A stretch of 64,000 nt of DNA from Styela clava (taxonomy: Eukaryota > Chordata > Ascidiacea > Stolidobranchia > Styelidae): assembly GCF_964204865.1 (NCBI RefSeq), contig NC_135258.1:13383001-13447000 (forward strand). Direction: 5' to 3'. This document shows, piece by piece, positions 41,688 to 52,400 of the stretch. Position 1 is the first letter of the stretch; every line of letters starts with the position of its first letter. The notes beneath the pieces are model-generated. The model did no database searches. It was not told the DNA's origin and was given only the letters and a program-made list of their open reading frames with translations. The position numbers and the translations under genes were made by a program.

Positions 41688-44600
41688 ATGGATGTCTCAA
41701 AAAAGTTAGAAAGCACAAAGAAAATGATTCGTGCTGTATTGCTGTCGTGTAAAGATGGTGTACAAGCAAATCGACTCCAGTCTGATTTCAAATCTTTAAC
41801 AGGAGGTGGAATACCATTTCAAAAACTTGGTTTTAATTCTGTGCATGAACTCATTCAGTCTATACCTGATGTGGTCCGTATAAATGAACGATTTGGAGAA
41901 ACAATGTATCATGCTGTTGCTGATGATAGCACAAAGCATATTCAAAAAATGGTATCTAGTCAAAGATCTGCCAAAAAGAAGTCTAAAAGAGGATATAGAT
42001 GTTCAAAAGCGAATCAGTCATTCAACAGGTATGCTAGTAGAACTACTACTAGGCATCATGGACAAAGAAAAGTGTTATTGACAACACCTAACAGCCAAAG
42101 AAAAGGTCTTTTACCAACACCAACTGTACGACATTTTCCACCCTATTCTGGAAGGCGTGTTGTGAGTTCTAATATTCAACATGCACCGGTTACTGGTGCT
42201 CGTGTCATTACTACCCACAAGCAACATGTGTCATCTACTGGAAGTTCATACATGCAACGACAAAACAAAATGAGAGAGGTGCACTTGTCTAAAAAGGGTG
42301 GTGATTTTTCTGTCAAAGTTTCAAATAATACTGCTGCTGCTGTTGCTCCGCGATTCAGAAACATTCCAATACCTTCATCTGGAACAAGTCATTGGAAATC
42401 GGAAAAAATCAATTTGGACAAGGACACATCCAAAGATGTCAAGATGAGCGATGTGATCAAGATAAGAATCAAAACACTACTTGGATCAAACCCAAGTGGG
42501 GTTTTCTCAAATACTTTGCCGAAATTGTATTTCGATGCGTATGGTTGTAAATTGGCAGATTCAGTGGTATATGCTTTGGAAGGAGGGGCCATTCGAGATG
42601 TAGCAACGGTTGAAAAACTGACATGTGGAATTCGAGAGAAAACCATTCTCTATCCTATAAAACAGTCATCACCAATAAAATCTAAAACCAAGCCTATTAC
42701 AGCATCTGGATCAACTGGTGTAAAACATGCCATTAAAATTGTGCCTTCTAAATTATCTAAAGACCAAATGAAACAAATGTGCAATCAGGACAAACTCAAC
42801 AATAACAAAGCACAACCAAATCAATCACAATCAACGTCAAGTGCAATAAATAATGAAAACGCTGATATCGTAACATGGAAATCTGAAAGAGTTATTTTAT
42901 CAGCTGAAATGAAAGACATGGTAATTCAAATCAAGGACACAGTTAAAAATCGTATAAAGTCTGTTACCGCTAAATATCCTTTTGGAATCAGTTCTGCAGA
43001 ATTTGAAACTGTTTATCATGCAACATTCAATAGTAAATTTCCTGATGTAATTTTGAAAAATTTGGAATGTGGATTAGTGGAAGATGTTGTTGAGGTTGAG
43101 AAACTCACAAAAGGTAATAGAGAGAAAATTATATTTCACCCACTTAAAAATAAACCGAAGATAGAAGCAGCTAAAGGTGTTGTCGCAGATGCATGTGATG
43201 ATAAAGAAAATTACATAAGTGATGCTGTTAAGCAGCGAATAAAGAGAATTCTTTCTGCTTGCCCACGTGGTATAACACCTGCTCGTCTCCTCACAGCATA
43301 CTCGGAAACATACAAAGTTGAACTTAATCAAGATGTAATCAGAAAAATGGAAAAAGGTCTTTTGTGTGATGTAACAAATATAAAGAGAATCGAAAATGAC
43401 AGCAAGATAATATTTCTCCCACGCAAAGCAGAAATAATCCAGCAAGGTCCTAAATATCCAGCACTATCAGAAAAGAATTTCAACAAAGTTCCAGAAGCCG
43501 GAGTTTTAAGAATTGGTACAGAACATGAAGCTCATATTACACACATTGTTGATTGCGGAAAATTTTATATACAGGTATCAGAATCTGCATCTGATTTAAA
43601 AACTATACAAGAATTATCAAAACATGCAAAGTATGGAACTATCACAAATTTAAGCACAGGAATGGAAACTATTAGTTGGATAGAATCCGGTGGAAGACGC
43701 GGACGAATTATAACCGTGTCGGGAAATAAGGCCAAAGTTTATCACATGGATTTTGGGGTTGAACAAGAAATGCATAGACAGCACCTTGCACCTATGTTGC
43801 AAGAAATAAAATCTATACCTGAAATGGCTATTTTGTGCTCTCTGCATAAACCAGATGAAAGTGTTGACTGGTCTGAAAGAGCTTCATCCAAATTCAATCA
43901 CTTATTCTTGGGAAAAACAATCAAAGCAACTGTGGATTCTGTCCTTAAGCAATCTGTTGATGGTGTATCGAAGATAGTGTATTACGTAACATGCAAACTT
44001 GGGTCTCTTAACATTAATCAGCGTTTGATGAAGGAGGAAGAACAAATTGATGAATATCACATTTTCAACTCACAGACTGATTTGGGATTATCTGAGGAAG
44101 AGAATGATGAAAGTGATACCTCATATGTAACTATTGATTCAGACTTATCTGACTGCGATGAACCTGCTGTAGAAATCTCTATGCATGCTTTGTCTCGCAT
44201 TGATTCAATGAATTCAACTAATATTTGTGAAGAAAGTATGGATATTAGCAATTCTTCATTCCATCATGATGATGAAATCTGGACCCAAACCCAACAAAAA
44301 GTGACGGGAGCTATTGCATCTTCATCAGGTTCCGAAGACAAGTTATCCTTTCCCAGTAAACCCATGTCTGAATCATCATTTGGAAATCATTCTTCACGAT
44401 ATAAATTGGTCAGGAATCAGAAACCATTCAGTCCCATGCGCTCACATTCACCCCTCAATGTTTCAAATTTTCAGGCCCATACCAAACCTGTTAAAAATTC
44501 AGAATCAGCTAGAAGCAACTCGAACTATTCATTGAGTCGTCAAAGTCTCAATAAATCCTGTCACATTCCATCAAGAATTTTAAAATCATCGTGCTCTCTA

Positions 44601-45344
44601 TCGATGGCAATTAAAAAAATGCAACAATGGCGATTCAAAGCATGTAATACAGATGATGCAACCTCTGACAAAGAGGATACAGGTTCCAACATTGTTTACA
44701 TGACATCACCTTCACCCATTCCTCTGATGAAAAAACATTTCGGAAAACTTGTTTCTGTAATTGTGACCAAAATCCAATCCCCTGGCACATTTTTCATGGT
44801 TCTGTCTGAAATGCTACCTACGCTACACGATCTAACGAGCCAAATGAATGAATATTACATCCCCATGTCTTCCACCACAGTATCTTCAGCTACTATTACT
44901 GAGGAATCACTATACGCTGCGCCATGTGAAGTCGACAATATTGTTCGCTGGCACAGAGTAAAAGTCTGTAAAATTGTTCAAAACCTTGCCAGTGTGTTCT
45001 TAATTGATCTGGGTACTCGAGACTGTGTTCCGATAGATAGAATCTATCAACTACTGCCTCAGTTTGTACAACATGCTCCGTTTGCAATTCATGGTAGACT
45101 CGCTGGAATAAGACCAGTACATTTATCAACGGAGAACGTTCAAAAAGCCACCAAGTTATTAGAAGAATGGGTGACTGAAAAAAAGTTGACTGCACATATT
45201 GTTAAAACGACACCAGCGAAAGGGCAGTTAGTTTATGATGTTTGCCTTTACAATGCGAATGAAGATGAGAATGGAAAATGGCTGAATGATTTAATGGTAG
45301 ATACTTGGAAGGTCGCGGAGTATATAGTGGATGTTGCTGCTTAG
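41688..45344 (+). CDS. TDRD7: TDRD7, LOTUS- and Tudor-domain germ granule protein (single coding exon)
   Basis: 1218-aa Tudor protein. Vertebrate TDRD7 acts in chromatoid body/nuage RNP assembly, piRNA-linked transposon silencing and lens RNA granules; LOTUS domains can bind Vasa. Four LOTUS/OST-HTH domains: about 10-80 (IRAVLLSCKDGV, IPFQKLGF), 253-325, 415-485 and 510-580, the last three with repeated KxRIKxxL...G-type starts. An extended Tudor domain lies at about 612-815 (GRIITVSGNKAKVYHMDFG). A Ser/Asp-rich linker follows, then a second Tudor domain at about 1018-1215 (WHRVKVCKIV, VFLIDLGTRD). The C-terminal pattern (YYIPMS..., LPQFVQHAPFAIHGRLAGI, WLNDLMV) follows human TDRD7 more than TDRD5. 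Human TDRD7 has three LOTUS and three Tudor domains, so the count differs. The ATG context is aaccATGG. The stop is followed by a strong splice donor. Confidence 0.92.
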   Translation: MDVSKKLESTKKMIRAVLLSCKDGVQANRLQSDFKSLTGGGIPFQKLGFNSVHELIQSIPDVVRINERFGETMYHAVADDSTKHIQKMVSSQRSAKKKSKRGYRCSKANQSFNRYASRTTTRHHGQRKVLLTTPNSQRKGLLPTPTVRHFPPYSGRRVVSSNIQHAPVTGARVITTHKQHVSSTGSSYMQRQNKMREVHLSKKGGDFSVKVSNNTAAAVAPRFRNIPIPSSGTSHWKSEKINLDKDTSKDVKMSDVIKIRIKTLLGSNPSGVFSNTLPKLYFDAYGCKLADSVVYALEGGAIRDVATVEKLTCGIREKTILYPIKQSSPIKSKTKPITASGSTGVKHAIKIVPSKLSKDQMKQMCNQDKLNNNKAQPNQSQSTSSAINNENADIVTWKSERVILSAEMKDMVIQIKDTVKNRIKSVTAKYPFGISSAEFETVYHATFNSKFPDVILKNLECGLVEDVVEVEKLTKGNREKIIFHPLKNKPKIEAAKGVVADACDDKENYISDAVKQRIKRILSACPRGITPARLLTAYSETYKVELNQDVIRKMEKGLLCDVTNIKRIENDSKIIFLPRKAEIIQQGPKYPALSEKNFNKVPEAGVLRIGTEHEAHITHIVDCGKFYIQVSESASDLKTIQELSKHAKYGTITNLSTGMETISWIESGGRRGRIITVSGNKAKVYHMDFGVEQEMHRQHLAPMLQEIKSIPEMAILCSLHKPDESVDWSERASSKFNHLFLGKTIKATVDSVLKQSVDGVSKIVYYVTCKLGSLNINQRLMKEEEQIDEYHIFNSQTDLGLSEEENDESDTSYVTIDSDLSDCDEPAVEISMHALSRIDSMNSTNICEESMDISNSSFHHDDEIWTQTQQKVTGAIASSSGSEDKLSFPSKPMSESSFGNHSSRYKLVRNQKPFSPMRSHSPLNVSNFQAHTKPVKNSESARSNSNYSLSRQSLNKSCHIPSRILKSSCSLSMAIKKMQQWRFKACNTDDATSDKEDTGSNIVYMTSPSPIPLMKKHFGKLVSVIVTKIQSPGTFFMVLSEMLPTLHDLTSQMNEYYIPMSSTTVSSATITEESLYAAPCEVDNIVRWHRVKVCKIVQNLASVFLIDLGTRDCVPIDRIYQLLPQFVQHAPFAIHGRLAGIRPVHLSTENVQKATKLLEEWVTEKKLTAHIVKTTPAKGQLVYDVCLYNANEDENGKWLNDLMVDTWKVAEYIVDVAA

Positions 45345-45345
45345 G

Positions 45346-45754
45346 GTAAGTAATGAATTTTTATTCTACATATATTTTTATACATCAACTATAGCAAGAA
45401 CTATGTATGTCTGAGGAAGTCTGACCTTGGTCAGACGAATCGTTACAGAAATACATTTGTGTTAGTGTGCAGCAAGACTCTTGAATCACTTAGGATAGTT
45501 ATATTATGTAATAATATATCAATATCTAATGATGATTGTAGCAAACAATCGTGGTGTTCTCTTTAATTTTAATGGCAGTTATACTCTGTTGCATGTGGAA
45601 TCACATTTATCTTGAAAGAGAGAAAATTTGCTCAGTGATGCATATGTGGTTGTCTTTCTCAGATGGTTGAAAATAACTGTTCCAAGTAGAATTGAATGAA
45701 TGCACCTACGTGACATTCTTGCATATCTACATTGAATACATCTCTTATTTTCAG
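45346..45754 (+). other. Probable 3'UTR intron of TDRD7
   Basis: One base after the TAG stop lies GTAAGTAA, a near-consensus donor, and cttattttcag ends at 45754 as a good acceptor. Splicing here would leave the exon junction 1 nt from the stop, too close to trigger nonsense-mediated decay. The intron contains the hammerhead-like motif at 45411-45440. Confidence 0.5.
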
Positions 45755-46227
45755 ATATTTGTTAAATCTATTGAGTTCCAGTTTTCTTGATGTGAATGAG
45801 AAGAGATCAGTAACTCGAGACGACTCTTGTTCAACACTGTGTTTTCTGTTTTTTTCTTCTGAGTACCCATATTAAATCAATTTAGGTACTAGTATTCAAA
45901 TTCTTTCATGCAAGTTCTTGAAGTGTTTAATTATCTGATATTTGTTTTGTTATGTCTTTTGTGCTTGTTTGGAATGTACATACCGTTACAAAATGTAAAC
46001 ATCATCGCCTTAGTTGTACCAAGAACTTCTCTTCTCGTGTTCAAGTTGTATCTTAGTTCAGTATATGATGCTGGGATAAACAGTAGCAATGGAGTGATGT
46101 AATTGATGGATAGTCCTGAAATTCAGATTGCCTTCATTTTTGGATGGACTATAAGGCAGGTTAATCGCATGGTGACCGAAGTCGCAACCGTCTAGGCCAG
46201 GTCCAGCACGAAAATTGCTCGTGGACC

Positions 46228-46405
46228 CCCGGGGAGAGGAAAATCGTTATGACGGCTTAATCATATGGCGAACTATGTCCGGTTTCCAGTTCATGCTGGG
46301 TATGGGATTAGTTAGCCAGTTATTTTGTTTTCGGAAGCATGGACTTGATAATGGGGAAGTCGTAATCCACCAGCGGTTACTTGAACCACCCTGCGAGTTC
46401 TGAAA
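46228..46405 (+). repeat. Dispersed repeat, copy A
   Basis: Matches 47720-47960 over ggggagaggaaa, ttaatcatatggcgaac, ttagccagttattttgtttt and cggaagca, in the same order and strand. No protein or RNA promoter motif was recognised. Confidence 0.75.
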
Positions 46406-46530
46406 GTACAGACAATTTCGAAGGCAAAATGTAGCGACCGATGTCAAATGTAACAACCTCCAACAAGAGTCGCGAGTGCCTCCAACCGGTTAGGTCGTCG
46501 AGATGTCTGACCCATGCTGTATATAAGAAA

Positions 46531-46812
46531 TCAGTCAGATAAAGCATTGGCGATAAAAATACGTGTAGTTGTTATATATTCCATTCTTTTAAAATAATCC
46601 ATCAAAGTGGCCGATGAATTAGTGACCCGTATTGGTTTGTTGATACCACAAGAGTGTATTGTATCCATATACTCAGTGACATTATTGTCAACTTGATAAT
46701 TTATCAGATCAATGTTAAAGTCACTAACAATATATACACAACTTCCCCTGGAACTATCTAAACTCAAGAACTGTACAAATTTATTTAAAAAATCATCATA
46801 GGCTACTCATAT
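46531..46812 (-). pseudogene. LINE endonuclease fragment
   Basis: About 93 codons of an apurinic-type (EEP) endonuclease from a non-LTR retrotransposon. The segment YDDFLNKFVQFLSLDSS is followed by VYIVSDFNIDLINY, the conserved GDFN motif with Gly replaced by Ser. Then come KPIRVTNSSATLMDYF, the usual PTRxTxxSxTLIDN region, and a degraded SD. The reverse transcriptase is absent. Clearly 5' and 3' truncated and inactive. Confidence 0.85.
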
Positions 46813-47719
46813 GATAGATGTTTATATATATATAACTGCGATAATAATGTTTTTTAGCATTACAATTTGATCCAAACTGATCAATATCAATCCATAAGCC
46901 CACATCCAATTGAGTTTAAGCTAAGGTCAGTATATACATATTATTCTTGCCCTAACCCAAAAGCAAAACCAGAGAGAGAAACGTCAAATGTTAGCGCGAA
47001 CAAGGACCGCAAAGAAAACTAAGTTTGAATCGCATACCTAATATTGAAGCACGTAATTCAAGATATTTGCATATTCGAGTCATAAATAATGTTGGACTAA
47101 ACTTGCTTCATTAATGAGTTCATCTGTCATATGCAAACTCGTTGACCAAGCACCAAAAATAGCCCCTTCCTAAGCGCGATACCACTCTACTGAAATTTTT
47201 TTTTATAAATTGGATAGATATTTGATTGATAAATAGCGTGAATTGTCAAGGCCTTTATTCGGAACAGTTCTGAACCTTTCATTGCAAATTCAAGTCCTCT
47301 TTCCATCGTAGGCTTATTGTAAAAGTGTTTCATTCAACACTTCAGCATATATATAACTGATTAAAAAAGTAAAGTGCAAAGAAGGTGCGCACACCAGGCA
47401 ATTAGTTTGTCTGATAAAACATCAAATCAAACCCCCAAATGAATATTTATAAAACATAGAATTCAAAACCCTTGAAATATGCCACTATCCAATTTAACAG
47501 TCATCGTCACTTGTGCACTTTGTTTTTTATCAATGAAATGTCGTGTTCATCTCATGGTGGAAAATATATAAAAAAAATAATAAAAACGTACTTCGAAATC
47601 AAGGACATATTTATTTTGTGAGAAACGAGATCTAAAATTAAGAATGATATGCAAGTATTTTTCAATATTACGGAAGATTTTTGCCTATCACGGTTTGGTT
47701 TACTGGATAGGATAGGATT

Positions 47720-47960
47720 TGCATATTTATCCTGGGGAGAGGAAAGCCGATAAGACGGATTAATCATATGGCGAACCACGGCCTCTCGTCCGGTTACCAG
47801 TCCAGGTCGGGTATGAGATTAATTAGCCAGTTATTTTGTTTTCGGAAGCAAGGACTTACTGAAGAACGATAATGGAGAATAATGAAAAAAGGAAGGTTAC
47901 TTAGATAATTGTTCTGGATCCCGCGAGAGTCGATACTGTGAACCACAAAATGGGATTATG
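47720..47960 (+). repeat. Dispersed repeat, copy B
   Basis: Begins atatttatcctggggagag and shares motif order with copy A (46228-46405). It differs by a short insertion after cggaagca, before ggttactt. The related fragment at about 54790-54900 lies in inverted orientation. Confidence 0.75.
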
Positions 47961-49468
47961 GTATTCGTGAAAAGGATTTATTGTCAATACATAATACATC
48001 ATTTTTAAGCGAGTGCCAGCAATATGTTCAAAATGGGGAGTATATTTCTGTCACTTGTAGAGGAGTCATACGAAATTTTACGATTGGCCTATTATTTTTC
48101 GTATTATAAAATTTATCTGCATCTGCCTTTCATTCAGAATTATTTGCACATAATATATCTCCCCGCTCCGCTTTGCTACAATTTGTTACAACTTGAATAT
48201 GTAGTTAATTTTGAAATTTAAGTCAAGTTTGTTTTCGCATGTATTTTGTTGCATGTATGTATTTCATCATTATAACCGATGGAGATTTCAGACGTGAACT
48301 TCACATTGGCTGACAGTTTGGAAACGGTCGGTTCTGCAGAGGCCATTTTTGAATCTAAAACATCAAAGCGAAAATTCTGCTGGTTTATTTAATTCATTTT
48401 TTATTTGATATGACGGCATGAAACCTACATGCCTTCATATAACAGTCGGTACAATTATGTGATAAGGTTTTATTTTATTAGGTTGGCCAAATAGGGTCAG
48501 TAACAGAAATTCCGATAATGCGCTGCGCTGCATATAGATAAGGGATAAAAATGCCTCAAAATGACAGCAAAATATGGTCAATGTGTTTCGAACTTGGGCT
48601 GGTGAAAAACGAACTTTCAAATTTATAAACAGCAGTGCAAGACTGACACCGCCATGGCCCTGTCCTTTGCCATCCCCAAATTGACACGCATCGACCTTAC
48701 TCCGCTATCCACACTTTGGCATACATCGACCGCATTTCGTCATTTGACATCCCCAATATGACCCCACCTCTGCAGTTATTTTTCGCATTCTTACTGTTTT
48801 CACGTAGAAACGAACACAGACAGAATTACATGCCACTAACCAAACATGGTTCTATTCGAAAAAAATAATGAATTTGCAGTGTCGCTTTTTTGAAATATGT
48901 TAGATTTTTTCTTACTTACCATTTGTTCGTGAATATGCATAATATAAGTGACTATTTTATCAAATTAAATATACTAAAGTAGATGCTGAAAAAGGGTATA
49001 ATTACATAGCTGAATGTTTTACATTAAATAATATGAGCTTGCGAAATATATTTGATATATTATAATATATTGAATATTCAAGTACGTACATTATTCAAAC
49101 GTCTTTTTATTAACATGTGATTAGCAATATTCATTTTACACAGCAAAACTTAGCGTTGAAAACTCAAATGTATAGGTTCATTTGGTGATAGCATTTTATC
49201 CGTATGGCATCGTATTTTTTCCCAGATTCTGCCAGTTCAGGTACTGGCTTTATACAGTTTCACCTCTGAATTCGGGTGTGTGGTCTGCTGGATAAAAATA
49301 GACCGGTCCTATTCTATATTCTGACATCGCGCTTTTATGTTCCCTTTTGTACGGTATAGTATATTATTAAGTACTATGATATTGCTGTCTTGTAATACTT
49401 CTCAATCTTTATAGCTATTTATGAAGGAATAAAGCCTTCGTAATTAGCACTGGCACATTGGAAGTTAC

Positions 49469-52400
49469 ATGAGTAAAACCGACGAAAAACCAACTTTACA
49501 CTTGAAGTTAAAAGGTGTGACAGGCCAACAATTTTTACCAGGACTTATAAACAACTCATTTCATAACAAAATGGATAAATCTCAACTAGAGAATTTGGTA
49601 TGTATAGTCTAATATTATCTACGGATCTATCTAAGTTAAACTTATTACAGTATTACAAAAGTAAGATATCAATATAAAAATAAATCCAGAGCTGGTCGAA
49701 AGATTGGTTTTATTTATTTCCTGTTAAAAGTTAGCTTAGTTCTGTAGTTCAGTAGTTGTCTGTTTGTTGTCATTTAAGCGCTTTTTAGTTTATTACTTTT
49801 GATTTTGGGTTAGTTTGTGGATGATTTATTTAGTGCATGCGACAGGGTTTGAACATTTATGAGTATTTGGTTTTTGTGTTAAACAATAAATTTGATAGTG
49901 ACAGAGTGATTTTATATGTGGAAATGAACTGGAAAATTATAATCGAGTATATTTACGAAAATGATTTGTGTCTGACCAATTACAGTACAGCATAGTTCTC
50001 CAATTCCGAGGCGCAGTTCTTACCACTTCATGGCAGCTCCTGCCACGAACGAATCGCGGTAGCTCTTACAATGGTTTTATAGCGCTATTCAGTAATCAGT
50101 ATTAACGGTATATTCACAAATTAATGTACCAGATTTTAATTGATCATGTGGAATTATATCTACTTAAACCCTAACCCTAACCTCAAATCCGTCAAAACTG
50201 TATTCATAAGAAAAACATTCCAACTTACCCAATATTTGTCACTATAAGGTACAGCCCTATCTTTACGGCCCACCTGCCGCGGTTACGGCAGCAAAATTTT
50301 ACCTGCCATTGGTTTTCAATTTGCTGCCGCGGTAGCTCAACATTGGTTTGTGGCAGCCAAAAAGTCAGTCGCTATAGGTTTGGCCGTAGCGGCCTTGGTA
50401 TGGAAATACCACCATGGTTTTGCGGCAGCTGCAGACGCCACAGAATACTTAAAACTGCACTTGCCAATTTCAATAATGGAAATTTCCAAAAATTGTATTG
50501 TAGCATGAATTAAAACAGTGATTACAACTCCTTCTTTACAAGACAGTTTGGGTCTTCATATCGGCATAAATTGACAGTCCAGCTTGGTGCTATAAACTAA
50601 AAGGGAGCGCAATCTATAAACGTCACAATTGGATTCCTCAGGAAAAAGAATCCGATTTAACTAAGGAAAAAAAGCTATTGTAGCATTTGAGTGTTTTAAG
50701 CAAAAAAACAAAATTTTGGTCACGTGTTGGTCGAAAATAATTATCTGCCGTCGTGCCAGACGCCCTCATTTCATAGACAAATAGAGTGTTTGTTATATTG
50801 AACCAAAAGTTGGGAAGTCTTGGAATTGGAGAAATGTGATCATATTGAAAATTACGGTATATGAGATGTTATAGGTTCGAAAAAAATAACTTCAAATTGT
50901 TCTAAAAGTCAACAGACTCACATAGGTACTGCATTTGAGGATGGAATGGCTGAAACTGGGAGAATGTGTATATTTTATGTTTTTGCGAAAGGATGCTCAA
51001 AGCAAGGTTACATGCACTCACCCCAAAATTAAGGAGGTTGATCTATGATCAAAGTTACGAGTGACTACTAAAGACATACTGGGATTATAAGGAATTATGA
51101 CAATGAATTTCAATTATGGGCAGTGATACACAAAAGAGTTCTATAAGTCCAACATTGCATATAAATTTTTTGTCGAATGATTTTTGTTTATATATCAAAC
51201 GATCATATATTATGTTCATTTCAACTATAGTACTGGCATTGCAACTGTTCTGGTATGTTCATTCTTGCGAATCCGGTTATTTTATTGTGCCATCAAAATT
51301 GCACAAGCTAAGGTCCGGGTACTGCTATGTTCGGTTGTTCAATCTTTGTACCGCCACGTGTACCGGTATGTTCATACTAGTTTCAATTACAAATTAAATG
51401 TCTGTTAAGATTAATGTTGTTTAATTTGAAATTTTTAATGAAGTTGTTGGGTCTTGAAACTTTTCTATTTTACTATTTGTGCCTCACTTAAAAATCTTTG
51501 CCGGCCACTGAATTATAATGTAGAATTGCGCATGAGTTTAAACCAGTGATTTCTAATTTATCTGCCAGACTCTCGATTTGTCTCCCTTGATACTCAATAG
51601 TTCCCTTTTCATGATTAGTTCTCGTGAAACACCCCAGCGTAAATGATATTTACAGTGTCTCAGTAGTTTTTTCAATAATAACATTTACAGAGTTTTTGCT
51701 ATCTTGTAATATTTGTATTTGCCTCAAAATTAGTATGAAATATCATTCTGCAGGCTATTTGAAAATTTCAAAGAAAATTGTAATATTCTGATTTCAATAT
51801 TTTTAAGATTAATTAGATAAAATAGATTATTGACTTTTATTATTTCATAAGTTGATTTTTGGGGTGGGCAAATAAATATTTAAATGCAACGTAACTTTTG
51901 TGGTTAGGTTTTTGTATTCCTCTCTCATATACTTTATGTCTATTGTGTGATGAATCTGATTTGTTGAATACTTAAATAGATTACATCACCCCAAACGATT
52001 TTTCGTGTTCATATATTTATCTTACAAACATGCAATCGCTCAAATAGAAAAGATAAAAATCGTTCAATACAAACAATGAAGAAGTGACTGCGTTTTTTGA
52101 TGGTTTTATCATCTGATAAAAATAGATGAATGGATAATTTATGACATGGTTTTATTTTTGTGTGTAGCTCTGAGGAACAAATTCTTCTCTGGTTACCAAC
52201 TTGTGAATCTTTTTGTAAATCCACAATCCACAAAGGATGTATAACTTGAATTATTTTTGACCTAATTGTTGATAAAATCTTGGGGCTCCCGAAGTATGCG
52301 AACCAAGATGGCGGACATCGGAATTTAATATGTGTATAGATTAGGGTCAGGCCATAATTTTAGGTATAAATACTACGGGAGGCTCTTGGCTAGTCTTCGA

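Larger units (their letters stand above)
45755..49468. other. Intergenic between TDRD7 and the right-hand gene
   Basis: Holds the TDRD7 3' end, two copies of a dispersed repeat and a LINE endonuclease fragment. No gene beyond these was recognised. An AATAAA at about 49428 lies only about 40 bp before the next start codon and is unassigned. Confidence 0.45.

Noticed and set aside
43074-43445. 123-aa minus-strand frame
   Set aside because: Shadow of the TDRD7 coding strand.
41688-45344. TDRD5 as identity of the LOTUS-Tudor gene
   Set aside because: The N terminus shares features with both families, but IPFQKLGF and the whole C-terminal Tudor region follow TDRD7.
50167-50190. ccctaaccctaacc run
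   Set aside because: Telomere-like, but only two units within an intron; similar words occur inside the MITEs.
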